The position numbers and the translations under genes were made by a program. Positions 34,778-47,136 of a DNA stretch of 64,000 bases are shown here, piece after piece. Source of the DNA: Eumeta japonica (lineage: Eukaryota > Arthropoda > Insecta > Lepidoptera > Psychidae); the NCBI GenBank assembly GCA_005406025.1, contig BGZK01001221.1, positions 62,001 through 126,000 on the forward strand, in the 5' to 3' direction. The notes beneath the pieces were generated by a model. It was not told the origin of the DNA. It searched no databases and was given only the letters and a program-made list of their open reading frames with translations. How positions within the stretch are numbered: position 1 is the stretch's first letter; each line of letters starts with the position of its first letter.

Positions 34778-35461
34778 ACCCATCTGTTTGATGCATGAAA
34801 TGTATTTTATACCTTCAATATGTTAAAAAATATATCACGAGTGGGTCGGCTAAAATGTTGCTGGCAGATTTTTAAATTTTCAATGCCTAATTGAAATATG
34901 AAAAACGACTTTTTTTAACATTGAATTTTATTACTTTAATTAACAAATTTTATAACAATCGAAAGTATACAGTGTATAGATTGTACAAACGTTGGGTTAC
35001 CCATTTTGTACCGGGCATAACTATTGGGTTGGCGGGTTTAAAAAGGTGACCTATTTGTTTAATAAATAAATCTTATATCAAAATAAACGATGTTTCATTG
35101 CAAATCCGTTGATAATTTGGTTTGAATGATGGTTGAATTTAAAAAGGTACATAACGTAAGATTCTTATTTTATGGTTCTTTTTCATTGGTATAAAATTTG
35201 ATATATGAAAATAATATAATATTATTAAAAAAAATATAAAATATTTTCGATTGATATAAAAATTTGTTTGTTAAACCAATAAGTGCAATGTTCAGAAAAA
35301 GTCATTTTTTAATTTTTAATTATTCGATTCTGGCAAGAAATTTTTAGCCAACGCACTCACGATATATTTTTTAACATACCAAATTTGATATAAAATACTT
35401 ATCCACATACATCCATTATACATAATACATAAAAAAAATACATCCATTAAACAGATGAGTG
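34778..35461. mobile_element. Element with ~190-bp terminal inverted repeats
   Basis: The left arm 34778-34970 and right arm about 35245-35461 are reverse complements with moderate divergence. Shared blocks are 'catctgttt', 'atgttaaaaaatatatc', 'gagtgggtcggctaaaa' versus 'gagtgcgttggctaaaa', 'ctggcaga', 'gactttttt..aacattg' and 'atcaatcgaaa'. A ~275-bp unique centre holds no open frame. The arms are too long for a typical mariner TIR and suit a foldback or P/hAT-type MITE. Target duplications are not obvious. Confidence 0.7.
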
Positions 35462-35689
35462 AAGGTACTTTCTAATTCGGATCCTCTACTATATGTAAAC
35501 CTACAGACAGCCCGTTATACCAAAGTAATCAAGCGTTGATTTATTATCGACTTAAATAAACTCCCATTGAAAATGTGTCATCAAGTTACTTAAATAAATT
35601 CTGACGTTTACTGAAAGTTCTTCAATATTCCATATTACGTAACGTTACTTTATGTACGTTATAAAAAGCAAAAGTTAAATTCAACCACA

Positions 35690-36110
35690 GACGAGGTTCG
35701 CTTTATCAAAAGCTCTATGTACGCGACAAGGGCAGCGGGCCGCGACCGGGGTCCCGCGCGACCGACAAGCGGGACGTTCAATGTCACGTATTGGGGTCCC
35801 GCCGGCGTACATTATGTATTTAAAACGCGCAGTACATAAGGACGTACATAGCACTCGTCTATGAGCGCACCCCGCCGATTGTAATCTGGGCGAAGGGGCG
35901 CGCCGAACGGACCAATCGCGCCGCTCCCCTGACCAGAAAAGGGGGTGGAGTTTCGCACCCCCTGTTTTCTAGGGGTTAGTGTGCTTCCGCGGCCAACCTA
36001 GTTTGCGGCGGTCGTGCTCCCCCCGCGCACAATCTCGCCCGCGCTCCCTAAATTAGGGCTGATCAATCGACGCTCGCTTCTAGTCTCGCAGTGCGTAATT
36101 CGTAACAGCA
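35690..36110. promoter_or_regulatory. Sharp CpG island, putative promoter
   Basis: About 400 bp of CpG-rich DNA between very AT-rich flanks. It holds two 'ggggtccc' motifs (about 35749 and 35791), KLF/Sp-type boxes ('caccccgcc', 'gggggtggag', 'caccccct'), two CCAAT-type motifs ('gattgtaatc', 'gaccaatcgcg') and a TATA-like 'atgtatttaaaacgcg' at about 35813. 'agaaaagggggtg' (35936-35948) is inverted at about 35956-35970 with a 2-base bulge. No ATG frame of note. It could drive a transcript in either direction or be an upstream enhancer. Confidence 0.5.
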
Positions 36111-39100
36111 TTATGTTCAAATTTTAATCCAAATTTAGTGCTTCATGACCAACTTTACCATAGCTTAATTCTTCAATGGTTTTTTTAACCTCTATATATT
36201 ACATTACTGTAGAGTAGTAGAATTTGGTACTGAAATAAGTATGCTATAGTAGTTTGGTGTGTTATATATCATTAGTCACCAGAGAGTAGGTCACTTTATT
36301 CCATTACAATTTTTATACAGTGTTTATCAAATTTAACTGTCGTTAATGGTTTATTAGATTTTAATTTAATGTAAAGTATATAAAAAGAAAAGGAAAAAAA
36401 ATCTACTTCTTACTTGAAATAAAAAAAATGCTCGATAGCAAAAGTCGTGCAGAGGAATGTATAAACAAAACTTGACACAGATATTTAAAAATTATGTAAA
36501 TCCAACGGTTCATATATTCACGTAATGAATTAATGTTAAACCAAATAAATTCAAGCTTCACAGTGTCAACAAAGGCCAATAATATTTATACAATTCGTTT
36601 GGTGCTTAAAAGAGAAATTATATTTTAACGAATTTCATGTATAGAGCGCGTTAGATTATAGTAATATGAGTTAAATATGCAACAGAATAAGCAAAAAAAT
36701 GAAATGAAATTTAAAATATAAAGTATATTCAAGGATTTACATCAATTAATTAAGGTTTAATTCATGACGAAGATAAAACCAAAACTTTAATATTAAAATG
36801 CGCATAAAAGATGATTCGTGAGTTTTTGCGACGATTCATTCTTTCTAATCAAATCACCAAAAAAAGGTAAAGCGCTAAAAAAAATTAATCTGTCGCGATC
36901 TTTCTCTTTAAATGTGAAGAAAAATTTATTACGACATTTTAGAGTGCATTATAAAAAATAATTAATAAATATATGATTTGATATATTCAAATATCAAAAG
37001 ATAAAACAAAACTCTATAACTTACAAACATCAATCTTCTCTCGGATGAACTCTGAATCACACAGTGTATCTGCTCCAGTCGAGGCGGACACGGAGCAGTG
37101 AAACCTCCTCTACCAAATGGCTAGTCGAAGTCGGTTTTGTTATCAAACAGTGAGCCCGCAATTGAGACCAACATGTGCGTCATGAATGTATTAAAAAAAA
37201 AAACTACGAAGGTTGCAAAAAATAAGATAAAATAAACAATATCTGGACATTGCGAAGTTGTAATTGGAGACGCAATACTGCTTTTATGGGGTACCCTCAC
37301 TGAACACCGTTAGAAATCATTCCCTTGCGGCGAAGAAATATACCGTATCGTTTTGTTTTAGTTGAATTAAAAAAAAAATAGCCGGCACTCGGTCGATCTA
37401 TATTTTTTTTTTACTCAACATTAATTTAAAACTTTTTTCGTTTCAAATCATATGAAGTATAGTTATTTAATTAGGCACTTGACGAATTCTCGACACGTAG
37501 AGGCACGTTAATTTTTGAAAATTTTATATTATATTTAACATATCGACAGCATTAGTCCAAAGTGCAACTAAGTTAAAAAAATCCACCAAGTACCGCTAAA
37601 CTTTGTCATTTGGTATAACATGGCGACACACTTGACCGAGGGATTTGGTCGTCCAAAAACAGAATTTGTTTGTTTACGTCATATGCTTGTAGTATAGCCG
37701 TCTAACTTTCCCAATCGCAACTTTGTTCGTCCAGTGGATTCCATGAAAATAGACTGTGACAGAGAGAAACACTAACGTGCATTGGGAGTAGTCCTATGAG
37801 CGCTCTAATTTTTCATGGTGTAGATGGAACCTTAATATAACTTCGTTACGAAGGGTTCATTTATGTACAGCCATATTATTTATCATACACTCATATCTGT
37901 TCATTAGATTTTACTGGAGTGATTTAGCATCACCACATTTAACGCTTATCAAAACAAATTTTTAGTAACAAAATTAGTTTAAAATATATTGCACATCAAA
38001 ACAAATCTTTTACATATTTATTGAAATCGGTTCGGAAGGTATTAAAATGTATGATGTGACAATTTTCATATTTCATTTGCATTATTCTTGCTAGTAATGT
38101 TCTTAAGCATTTTTTAGTTAAATAAATAAAAATAATGTATCGATGACCCTAAATCTAAAAGTAATTTTTGTACAAATAGGTACTGCCAAATTATTTTAAA
38201 GATAAATTATACTTGTGTAAAATTTATGTCATACTACTGCAGAGGTACATTCTTTTTTTCATTCTAACCCACATTATTTTTACATATTAAAAGATTCGGA
38301 TATTGACAACCGTTCTCACCGACGTTGTGATAACATCCAACACCAACTTCTCAATTTATTCCTTGACGAAAGCCATCAGTGATATAACTAGACAAAGGGG
38401 AATGACTGAGCAGTTTGTCTCCCAAATTGACATGATTCGAATAAACACAAAGAGGTTTCGGTTATCACCACCTATTATTCTAAAATTGTTGAGCAATGAG
38501 TTATTATGCTGGTCAGTTACTGTATCATAACACTTGAACATGTAATATTTGTTTTCGATTTGTTATTCGCTAAAATTTAATCCGTTTTAGAGTTTTATGG
38601 GAATTATAACAACAGACGAAACTATTTCAACGTGATTTTCCGATAATAGTTTCACTATTTGATGATCATCAGGCTTAAATTGATTTATGGAATTTAAAAG
38701 AAGGCTTTAGTGGCAAGCTGGACATCATACGCTGGCGAGTAGCTGTTACTCAAAAAATAAATGGAAACAGAGATTCAACTTTTGTCGTAAATTTCGGTGA
38801 ATTGCATATCTATGCAATTCACTCGAATATGGAGCGAGATTAGGGAGCGCATCAGCAGCAGACGAAGTAATAATTCATGATTGCCAATCCTTCACGATGA
38901 CTTTCGAAGTGGATGCCGTACAAAATAGTCGACAAATAGAAAGAGGGGTAACGGTAAAGAAAGGTGATAGATTGGAGTAAATTTACAATAGTAAATTTGA
39001 TAGGAATGAAAAAATAAACAGACAAAAACTATACGCAAATGTAACACAGAATAAGAAATATCCAACTGTCATTCCAAATTAAAATTCCAGTCGATTATTT

Positions 39101-40084
39101 GGTATTTGTTAAAGGAAGTAGTTCCCACTACAAATCGTTGCGCGAAAGTTGCAAAGGAAGTAAGAATAAAATTATTGCCAAGTATTTCTGAAAGACCGGA
39201 CACATTAACAAACCACTGTTAGAGGTACAAATAAAAATTGATTCTGAACGGTGCATATTAGCTTATGCCCCACTCGTGTTGTCTTCTTGGCGCACAATCC
39301 GGCCTGCTCTAACGCACCTTCTTCGCAACGACGCTTTGCCTTATACTGTAATATAAGTGGACGTTTTTGGGTTTGGGTAATATCAAAATAGTACGGCATC
39401 TGTCCTGGTCGTCTGGTCTGGCATCGTATGATTATCGTCTTTTTCTAGAAATCAAAGAAAAGTCTAGCGCATATGTGACCGATACGAAAAATTGTGCATA
39501 CAAGATGCTGCAAGCCAATAGTAGCTGTGATGTTCAGAAATAAGCAAACACTAAAACGGCTTGAGAAGTGATTTTGTCGAATTTATACTCTTTTAAAATT
39601 CTGTCTTGTCTTTTCAGTATGATCCACGCAGACCAGACCCTTACAAAGAGGATTATCAAAAATATTATACTCAATAAAGTCAACTGAGTATTAAAAAAAA
39701 AATGAATTAAAGTCTACCCAAATGATAAGAAATATTACGGTATTCATTACATCGAAAATTTATGACACTATAATTAAAAAACATAAAATAAGAAAATGTG
39801 TAAACGAGTTAAATCAATATTTGGTAATATCCAACCTCTTTTGAAAGTAGTTCGATAACTAAATACCAGTTAAAGATCCTTTTCTCAAGTCGCTGACCCG
39901 TTATGGCATCGACAACGCGTACAGTGATCCTAAAAGTGCAGTATGAATGTTTTCATTTGACTTACGTTAATAAGTATATAATTCGCCCGTTGGCACAAAT
40001 CGGACCGATTAGTAAATAACGCGACTATAAATCGGACACAACCGCTGCATTGGTTCTAAGTTTGATGGGAACTGAGTTTTGTAT
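36111..40084. other. AT-rich stretch without recognisable genes
   Basis: Four kilobases with no identifiable coding exon or element. GC-richer spots around 37060-37160 and 37610-37830 are unassigned. The pair of opposing 61-75-codon frames at 38303-38541 shows no known domain. Confidence 0.5.
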
Positions 40085-40315
40085 AGTGGTATTGGCTCAG
40101 TGGTTTATAGCGTCGCTTCCGTAGCAGAAGATAGCAGGTTCGATTCTGCTCACAAGCGAAATGACCAAAGAGTTTCTAGAAGCACGTTAAGTTGTCAGTC
40201 TCAGTTATTGTCATCGCATTAGTGACAACCAATTCATGGCTCAAGATGAAGCAATTAATTGGAAAATAAAAAGACTGATCTCAGCAATAAGTGATTAAAA
40301 CCTGACAAATGATAA
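40085..40315 (+). repeat. tRNA-derived SINE
   Basis: A-box 'tggctcagtggtttatagc' and B-box 'caggttcgattc' (about 40137) at tRNA spacing. They are followed by 'agcacgttaagttgtcagtc', 'gttattgtcatcgcattagt' and 'gacaaccaattcatggctc', and an A-rich 'ggaaaataaaaagactgat' tail. The body from 'cacgttaag' on is shared with 48490-48560 and, antisense, with 12240-12300. Confidence 0.78.
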
Positions 40316-41824
40316 AGAACTTGAAGATTTTTTATCATAACTTTTATATGGAGTCAAAATAATGTTTACAATCTACGGTGTCGATAATAACGTTGCTGTG
40401 CGTTTAATTAATCTGATGTATCTTCTGTGTCTATGTTTAAGCTAGGATTTTTTTTATGCGTAATAATTTCAAAATTTCGGCAATTATTGGATGAATAATT
40501 CTGAATGACTAACTTCGGATTTGCTTCGAAATTGAGCAAATAATGTAACAAGAACAACGACAAACAGTTAGCTAATTTAACACAGTTTTTCTTTGAAAAG
40601 TTATTGCACCGTAAATATATCAGTGAAAGTGAATATCTAAAGACTAATCGTTTTTTACTTTTTCATAAATAAGAGTGAGCAATTCCAAGACTGAATTTTT
40701 GTATTGCGTTATTGTTAATAACAGTTATCATAAGAATTATTATTGAAAACAGTATATGTTATTTTCATTGTTAATAACATGCTCAGTAAGCCCATCACGG
40801 TCTGTTGGAAGCCGATTCCACATCATGCGTTTTGAAAATAAACAATTCATCAAGAAACGGTTTTCTTGATGAAAAGTTTTATCTATTGGGAATGCAAAAA
40901 AGTAATAAAAAAAAACACAAAATATGTATTTATAAAGATATATCGCGTCAGTTAGAATACGACTGTTAATTATTTTTCTGTTAGAATACAAATGCCGCAT
41001 CCTTTGTTGTGCTTCGTCCTTCTCACATCTGTCGCCCTCCGCCGCGACTAGCGAACTTCGCGTGAATGAAACTGCGCTGCAGGACTTTCGTTTTCCATAC
41101 GAGTATTGCACATGCATGTTGGCAGCTTTACATTTTGTTTCGCTTTTTCCATATGCTCTCGCGAAACTGGATCTCTAGAGCGGGACAGTGCTGTGTGGCT
41201 TTGTGGGGATGTATTATATTTATTATTTTGGATAGTACCTGTCGTATCAATAAGGAGTTAGTTGAGCATGTATTTAAATAACTATTTAGTACTGTAAATC
41301 GTATGTATGTCTCGTACCGTAGTACACCGCACAATAGTTTTATAATATCGTATTATATTGGAAATTTGAAATTTGCCAATATGAAAATTTGTTGGGTCAT
41401 CTGTTCTTTTGAGGCATCATTTCAGGGGTAATCTATGATTAAACATCACGATTTCCATTTCTCTATGCATCCATCTATTGGCATTATTTATAATCATCAT
41501 CATTTTTAGTCGTCGTTACAATTGGAGGTAAATAAAAAAGTCATCATAAAAAATAGTTTAAGGGTATTCGAAAGACACGAAATCAAAATTACGATGGAAA
41601 GGATTAAAAAATTAAAAAAAAGGAAAACCTTCGACCAAAAGTTTATATTCGCTTAATGAAGTAGGTACATGTAATATCCATTGGCTTCATTTTAATAGGT
41701 ATAAGAGTGATTCTTAATAGAAATCGAAATAAAATAAGATCATTATAACTCTCGGCCCTTGAGTAGAGAAACTATCAGTTAATGCACGCAGATTCGTTGC
41801 GAAATCAGAATAATTGAAGACCTA
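40316..41824. other. Unassigned stretch
   Basis: Around 40980-41230 the sequence is GC-richer and open on both strands for 70-125 codons. No domain is recognised and the composition looks non-coding. Confidence 0.45.
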
Positions 41825-41981
41825 CGTGGCTGCCCAATTTCAAAACACAGTAACTGACAAATTTTTCCGAAGTCGATTTTTTGGCACTTTTGGTAATTTC
41901 TTAATGTACTAAAACATAAAATGCCAAAAAATCAACTTCGAAAAAATTTGTTAGTTACTGTGTTTTGAAATTGAGCAGCCG
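41825..41981. mobile_element. 157-bp foldback MITE flanked by TA
   Basis: The left arm 41825-41886 and right arm 41922-41981 are reverse complements with only a few mismatches: 'ggctgcccaatttcaaaac' and 'acagtaactgacaaat' against 'ggctgctcaatttcaaaac' and 'acagtaactaacaaat', continuing to 'gattttttggca'. The ~35-base centre is AT-rich. TA dinucleotides at 41823-41824 and 41982-41983 fit a Tc1/mariner-type target duplication. The high arm similarity suggests that this is the youngest element in the window. Confidence 0.88.
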
Positions 41982-42592
41982 TACGCCTTCAGTTCAATGT
42001 TTGTCTATACAGACCTATTTTAAAAAAATTGTCTATCGACGAAGCTGATATTTAAAATCACAGATATGATATGTACTGATAAGGAAAATAATAAACGTAG
42101 CGTACACGCATGTTAGGACGAGATAAATATCCGAGAAAATTCATTTATGCGCTACAGCCTTATCACATTACAAATTTTGTAAATATCATTCTTATTTTTA
42201 CAAAATTTGTTTTTTTTTAATATTTGCTTTATGCTCGCCTTAGTAAATTTAGTTCGTAGCTGATCGGTAGTATTTACTAAACCTATGCTTAGGACGCTGG
42301 CTGCTTAAAAAAATTGAAATCAAATACGGTATTGCTAATGCCGCATATAAATTTATTGTGTCCCACTAGGTGTGCCACTATAATTGGTGTTTTGCGATCA
42401 CGTTTCGAGGATATTATATTCCTTTTGATTGTTATAGTACAAAAAAAAGTAGAAATTCGTTATTACAAAATATGTATGTCATTTTAGTTCCTAAAAGTCG
42501 CTCGATATAGAGATCACCAGTTCAGCGGCAGACGTAATCTGCACCCGCTATTACTGTAGGATGCTAGTTCTGAGAGCTACGGATGTATGCAG
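41982..42592. other. Unassigned stretch
   Basis: AT-rich. The last ~90 bases (42505-42592) are GC-richer and may extend the RT relic that follows. Confidence 0.45.
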
Positions 42593-42835
42593 TTACTTTA
42601 ATCGACTGACGGATTTTCCCATTGGAGAGGGGAAGCTTCGGGTGTTGCCCGTTTCGAAGTTCGCTGAGGAACTTTGAGCTAGTTTCACAGTGAGTATCCA
42701 CGTTTTAGCACCGTACGCCGTTAGGTGCCGGACACGCCAGTCGAGGACGTTTGTCTTGAGGTTTATGCTACGTGCGCCATAATAAGTTTGCGAACCTTTC
42801 TGAAATCTGATCAGATTTCGCAGTGATTTTTCCAT
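42593..42835 (-). pseudogene. Non-LTR reverse transcriptase relic (post-polymerase region)
   Basis: The minus strand reads L-R-N-L-I-R-F-Q-K-G-S-Q-T-Y-Y-G-A, then L-K-T-N-V-L-D-W-R-V, L-T-A-Y-G-A-K-T-W-I-L-T. The 'LKxxVxxxxVxxxLxYGxExWxLT' signature lies just after the polymerase domain of RTE/CR1-type elements and is unmistakable apart from E to K in the G-x-E-x-W box. Similarity ends with the following A-Q-S-S-S stretch, probably a frameshift. No catalytic residues are retained here. Confidence 0.75.
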
Positions 42836-44249
42836 TAATGACAATGTGTAAGTCTACTTTCCAATGTTGATATGAAAACATATTGTGAACGCATTATGTT
42901 TTTATTTTTCTTAGTACTACACCGTTAGGTCAATTTGTTTGGCCTGATGCTTAAACCGCAGTTTCGTTGAAGCTATAAAGCATTTACAACAGCTTCGATC
43001 TTGACAAATTCAAAGGCTTTATCCTCATCACATTTTTCTCTTTTTAATTTAAATAATGTTTCATGTGTGGAAATGTTTCAAGGAACTATCATCGAAAAAC
43101 ACGACATTATTGTTTGAAACAGGAAAAAAAAGTTAATAGTTATAGCCCGCACGTACCTATCTTATCATATAGTTACCTTAAAGTCTTCAATAAATCAATC
43201 TCAAATGAAAAATAAGACTTAAAGTTTTCAGTTACAAGTATAACCTCCATTTAAAAAAAAAGTGCTATAAACCTATGAAACTCCATCGGAATTCTTCTAT
43301 TTTCTATACCAATGGAAAATTCTCGAAGTTTTTAAAAAGTGATATTATTATAACTTTGTCCTTACAAAGCCCTGTCTCTCCTTTCTTCAGATATAGGCGC
43401 TCAAGGCATTAAGCTCTCCATGCTGGCGCTCGTTAGCCGCCACCGGTCGAACTAGGCCAGGCCAGACTTCGAGGTGTAAGGCCCTCAAGCTGAAATAAAA
43501 AGACTGTTAAAGATATGCCTCGGTTTCATTTTGTTTGTATGAGTATTAGATATTTTCAAATATTTATAAAAAATTTCTCATATGCAATATATACCATTAA
43601 TATAATGCGTTAATTTTCAGTAAATACCAAGTCAGGCTAATAACGCTAGTTTAACTTACAGCTACTCCAACTTCGCCTTCGATAGAAAATTTTCACGGAA
43701 ATAATTAGAATTAAGACTTTCAAAGATTACTTTCGAAGATAGGAAATTGAAGTTGTTCTTTTCATTTCAGTTGTAACTTGGTACATAGAGTACATCCTTT
43801 ACTTATTTATTACATTCTAAACATAATTCATCGCTTACTCGTCTCCCATATCCATTTACTAAAATTTTCTTATGTCAGGAATTCATTCGTTTTTCTTTTT
43901 GAAATTAAAACTTCTTTAGCACCGTTGTGATTTGTAACTCGATGAAACTAAAAAGTATCATATATGCATGTATGTATTTATTTATGAATGTACATAGGAT
44001 TTAGCTTATGCTAATATATTTGCGCGCCATGGAATCTGAATAATAAATAGCGTTTGCATAATAAATAACCATAAAAAGTTAGGAGTGCAACGTGGTGTAC
44101 GAATTTTAAATAAATTGATATCAATATTATAATGAAGGACATGTATGTCACAAAGTAATGCGAGCGAAAAATGCAGGCAAATATTGATAGCAAGTTTTTA
44201 TTTCGTTGACGATTTATCTGGAGCCGAGTCTGTTATGAGATTAAAGACG
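42836..44249. other. Unassigned stretch
   Basis: AT-rich, with a GC-richer patch at about 43390-43490 ('gttagccgccaccggtcg', 'aggccaggccagacttcg') that looks like a piece of an unplaced repeat. Confidence 0.45.
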
Positions 44250-44565
44250 GATCGTGCTTCACCATGCCAGAACGTCCGCGTACTCGACGCTTAAAATACG
44301 AGTGTTTCTGGACAGCATACTGGAGAAATTTATAGATCCTTCTCTTTGCACTGCTGATCTGACTCTGCGTGAAAATGTTTTGTTGTCCAAAATTGAAAAT
44401 AAACTCAAGGGACATCAGTTTTGACCATCAGAAGGTGCACTGGCTGCAATTGAAAAAGCGGTTGTAAAGCTCTCTAACTCTAACTGGAAAAATTGTTCTG
44501 GAAAATGGTTTAGACATATGAAACTATGTACAAAAGTCGATGATGAGTTCTTCAAAAGAGTATAA
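44250..44565 (+). pseudogene. mariner-type transposase relic, second lineage
   Basis: Reads D-R-A-S-P-C-Q-N-V-R-V-L (second catalytic Asp region, GAT 44250-44252). After a frameshift come T-A-D-L-T-L-R-E-N-V-L-L-S-K-I-E-N-K-L-K-G-H-Q-F, a TGA, and then A-I-E-K-A-V, W-K-N-C-S-G-K-W-F-R-H-M-K-L-C, V-D-D-E-F-F-K-R-V and TAA (44563). The landmarks (S-P-D-L-x-P-x-D, F-P-K-I-K-x-x-L-x-G-x-R-F, W-x-x-C-F-x-x-W-x-x-R, C-I-x-x-x-G-x-Y-F-E) are those of the mariner C-terminus. The position of the third catalytic Asp is Glu (R-E-N). The wording differs clearly from the 16.3 kb copy, so two mariner lineages have inserted here. Confidence 0.78.
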
Positions 44566-46283
44566 TGAAAAAATAGCAAAGAGTAGTATATTTTTGAAGT
44601 ATCACAAAATTTTCGTAGTTCCATACATATTCATATTACTTAGTTTACATTACGTCAGAGCAACACACAGAAAAAAAAATTATCCCAATTTGAATTTAGC
44701 TTGGTCAAATATATTTCTTTACGAAAGCTGAGTAGTGCATTTTATTACAAATAATGCGTTAAAGTTAACCAATGGGATTAAGCGAACCAATATATACGTT
44801 AGTCAAAATAACTAAGTTATTGGTTCACTGAAAAACATCGATGCAAATTCTTTATTTAAATTTAAAAAAATTGTCCAGATTCGGAGGATTGACAGATATC
44901 GAACACCTAAGCAACTGTTATTTATTTTTATAATTATCTTTGTCCGCTAACCGTTAAATTGTTAATTCTACGTACGTTTCATGCCAACCAGGCACATCCT
45001 CAGGAAATTGCCGACAATCACATCCACTAGGGTGTAAGGAGTGTTAAAACAACCGACACAACCTCGTTAAGCGGGTCGCTGTCATGCAATGACAATGACA
45101 ATTGCCATATTCAAAGACTTATCTTTAAGCTTTTCGATTTCAAGCATTCGACAAAACAGTTGACCTAATAGTGAATTCTTCTTCAAAAATTAGCGAGTAG
45201 TTCGTAAGTTAATATTTAAAATATACATTTAAAATGATTCAATAATGATGCTTCTTCAACGGGTTGACGAAACTGTATTTTTTTTTTAATTTTCAATTTG
45301 CTATAACTTTTGAATAGGTCAATCAATAACAGTTAAAAATATTCTTATAATAAACTTTGAAGTTAGCCATATGTTGAAAGTAAGGGATCATTTCTCTTGA
45401 TACCGTGATAGATTTGCATGTATTTGTGAGAAAGTAACTTATTTATTTTTGGCATGCTGGTTTAAGTCTCAGTATGTTCGACATTAAGCGGTATATTTTT
45501 ACAGAAAACTTGATTAATTCTGTAAAAATAGGTCCCCAAAAGTTAACGATATTTTTAGACGAGAAAAAAAAACATTTACAGCGATTTATTGGAAATATTC
45601 GTTGAAAGTTTTCCAACCGAAATCCGTACAATAGATTTTTGTACAGAGAGTACTTTTTCTATACTTTATGAAGAAAAAAAAAAGAAATGAATACTTTTAA
45701 TAACATACAATCATTGAGTATATTTACGAAACAATATGAAAATAGAAGACGTGTTCACAAAATGAAACGACTTTACCAGTATGCAAGTCGTATATTATTC
45801 TAATATTAACGGTAGGTTGCACTTAGTGAAAAGTCTCAACTTGTTAAAAATAAACAGTAATATTTTACGAAATGTCCATACCGTCTGTCAAATCTAAAGT
45901 TTACTATTACGATTGGCGTTTTCGTCTAGGTGCATTAAAAGTCAAAATGTAATAATTCGTACACGTAATCCGTAAAACATAACAGATGTTTTTTTTCTTT
46001 TGATGCAACTCGTAAGTCTGTCGCGATTGCATTCATCACTGTATTTATTAAGTGCGTATCGTCTTACTTCTCAACTAAATTAAAACAGAATTCTACTTTA
46101 GACAAGAAAGTTTATGTCCCTTGCATATATTTATCTATATTCGCCTATAGTTTTATTGAAAATCTATAGATTTATTACTGTGAAGGATGGCTATGATACT
46201 TTCACCGATGCAATATTTTAGTTTAAAGTATTCAAAGTTGTGCTCTCCCTCCTTGTGCGTTTGTCGTTATCGTGACGGGTGGG
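44566..46283. other. AT-rich unassigned stretch
   Basis: No gene or element recognised. Confidence 0.5.
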
Positions 46284-46315
46284 GGGGTTAATATTCTTTA
46301 GAAAGAATTAACCCC
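46284..46315. repeat. Short hairpin with G5/C5 tips
   Basis: 'gggggttaat' and 'attcttt' pair with 'aaagaatt' and 'aaccccc' (one bulged base). It lies in an AT-rich setting; role unknown. Confidence 0.7.
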
Positions 46316-46834
46316 CAAGCAACAGTTAATAGGTTATAGTGGAATACTAAGTAGCTTTGCGATGCGACTGTAGGGGTCTCGTCTCATGAATTTCAGTCGG
46401 CTCCTATGAACGAGGCAAGCAAATATTTCCCTGAGGTAGAAAACTTGGGAGGTTTAGAGATTTACCTACATTTATAACTCTAAGGTAGTGTGACGATTGT
46501 TTTATTGGCATAAGGGCTCTTATTTATAGCTAAGTGGAGCTTTTTTATCAACTAAGCCCTAGCAGTCGGCTTTGAGGAAGAATGAGAAAGCGTGCTCATG
46601 AACCCGGCACAAAGGTGACCAGTGGCACACCATGGTAAAATCTGTCACAATCCTGTTAGCCTTACCCCGGTGTAAATCCTCGTGAGGGCTTCTACCATGT
46701 AAATAAAATAAAACAGGTTGTTGTTTCATGAACAAAATTGTAGATATAGGTGTTTGAACAGAAATAGGTATAGTCTGTTTTTTTTTTTTTAACAAAAAAA
46801 GAATGCTCTATTTTCATATGAACTTCAGACAAAT
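46316..46834. other. Unassigned stretch, likely repeat-derived
   Basis: Read on the minus strand, 46560-46700 gives 'caccggggtaaggctaac', 'tgtgccactggtcacc' and 'tgccgggttcatgagcacg', which looks like part of an interspersed repeat that I cannot name. Confidence 0.35.
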
Positions 46835-47136
46835 ATGGCAAAAGAAATTTGTGAAATTTTAATGGTAATTATTATATTGGGTAAAGCGAGCCAGTCTGTA
46901 GCTGCAGTGAGAGTGCGCTGTCCCGCGCACTGCAAGTCCGCTACAATTGGAGAATGCAATCTCGCTCTCCAGAGACCTTGTTTTCGCGAAATCTCAGTCT
47001 TTTTAGCGACATTGATCTCGGCCGAAAAATGGGCGAGGTCTCGCGAATTTGACGAGATTGATGTTGCTGAATTTGATGACGATTGTAACGAAAAGGAACC
47101 GCTTTCATCTCTTCCGAGACACGCAAGAGTATTTAA

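Noticed and set aside
40088..40160. Functional tRNA gene
   Set aside because: Same reasoning: tRNA-like promoter of a SINE with a lepidopteran-type body and A-rich tail.
41066..41334. Overlapping 68-125-codon frames on both strands near 41 kb
   Set aside because: No family match, opposite-strand overlap and non-coding composition.
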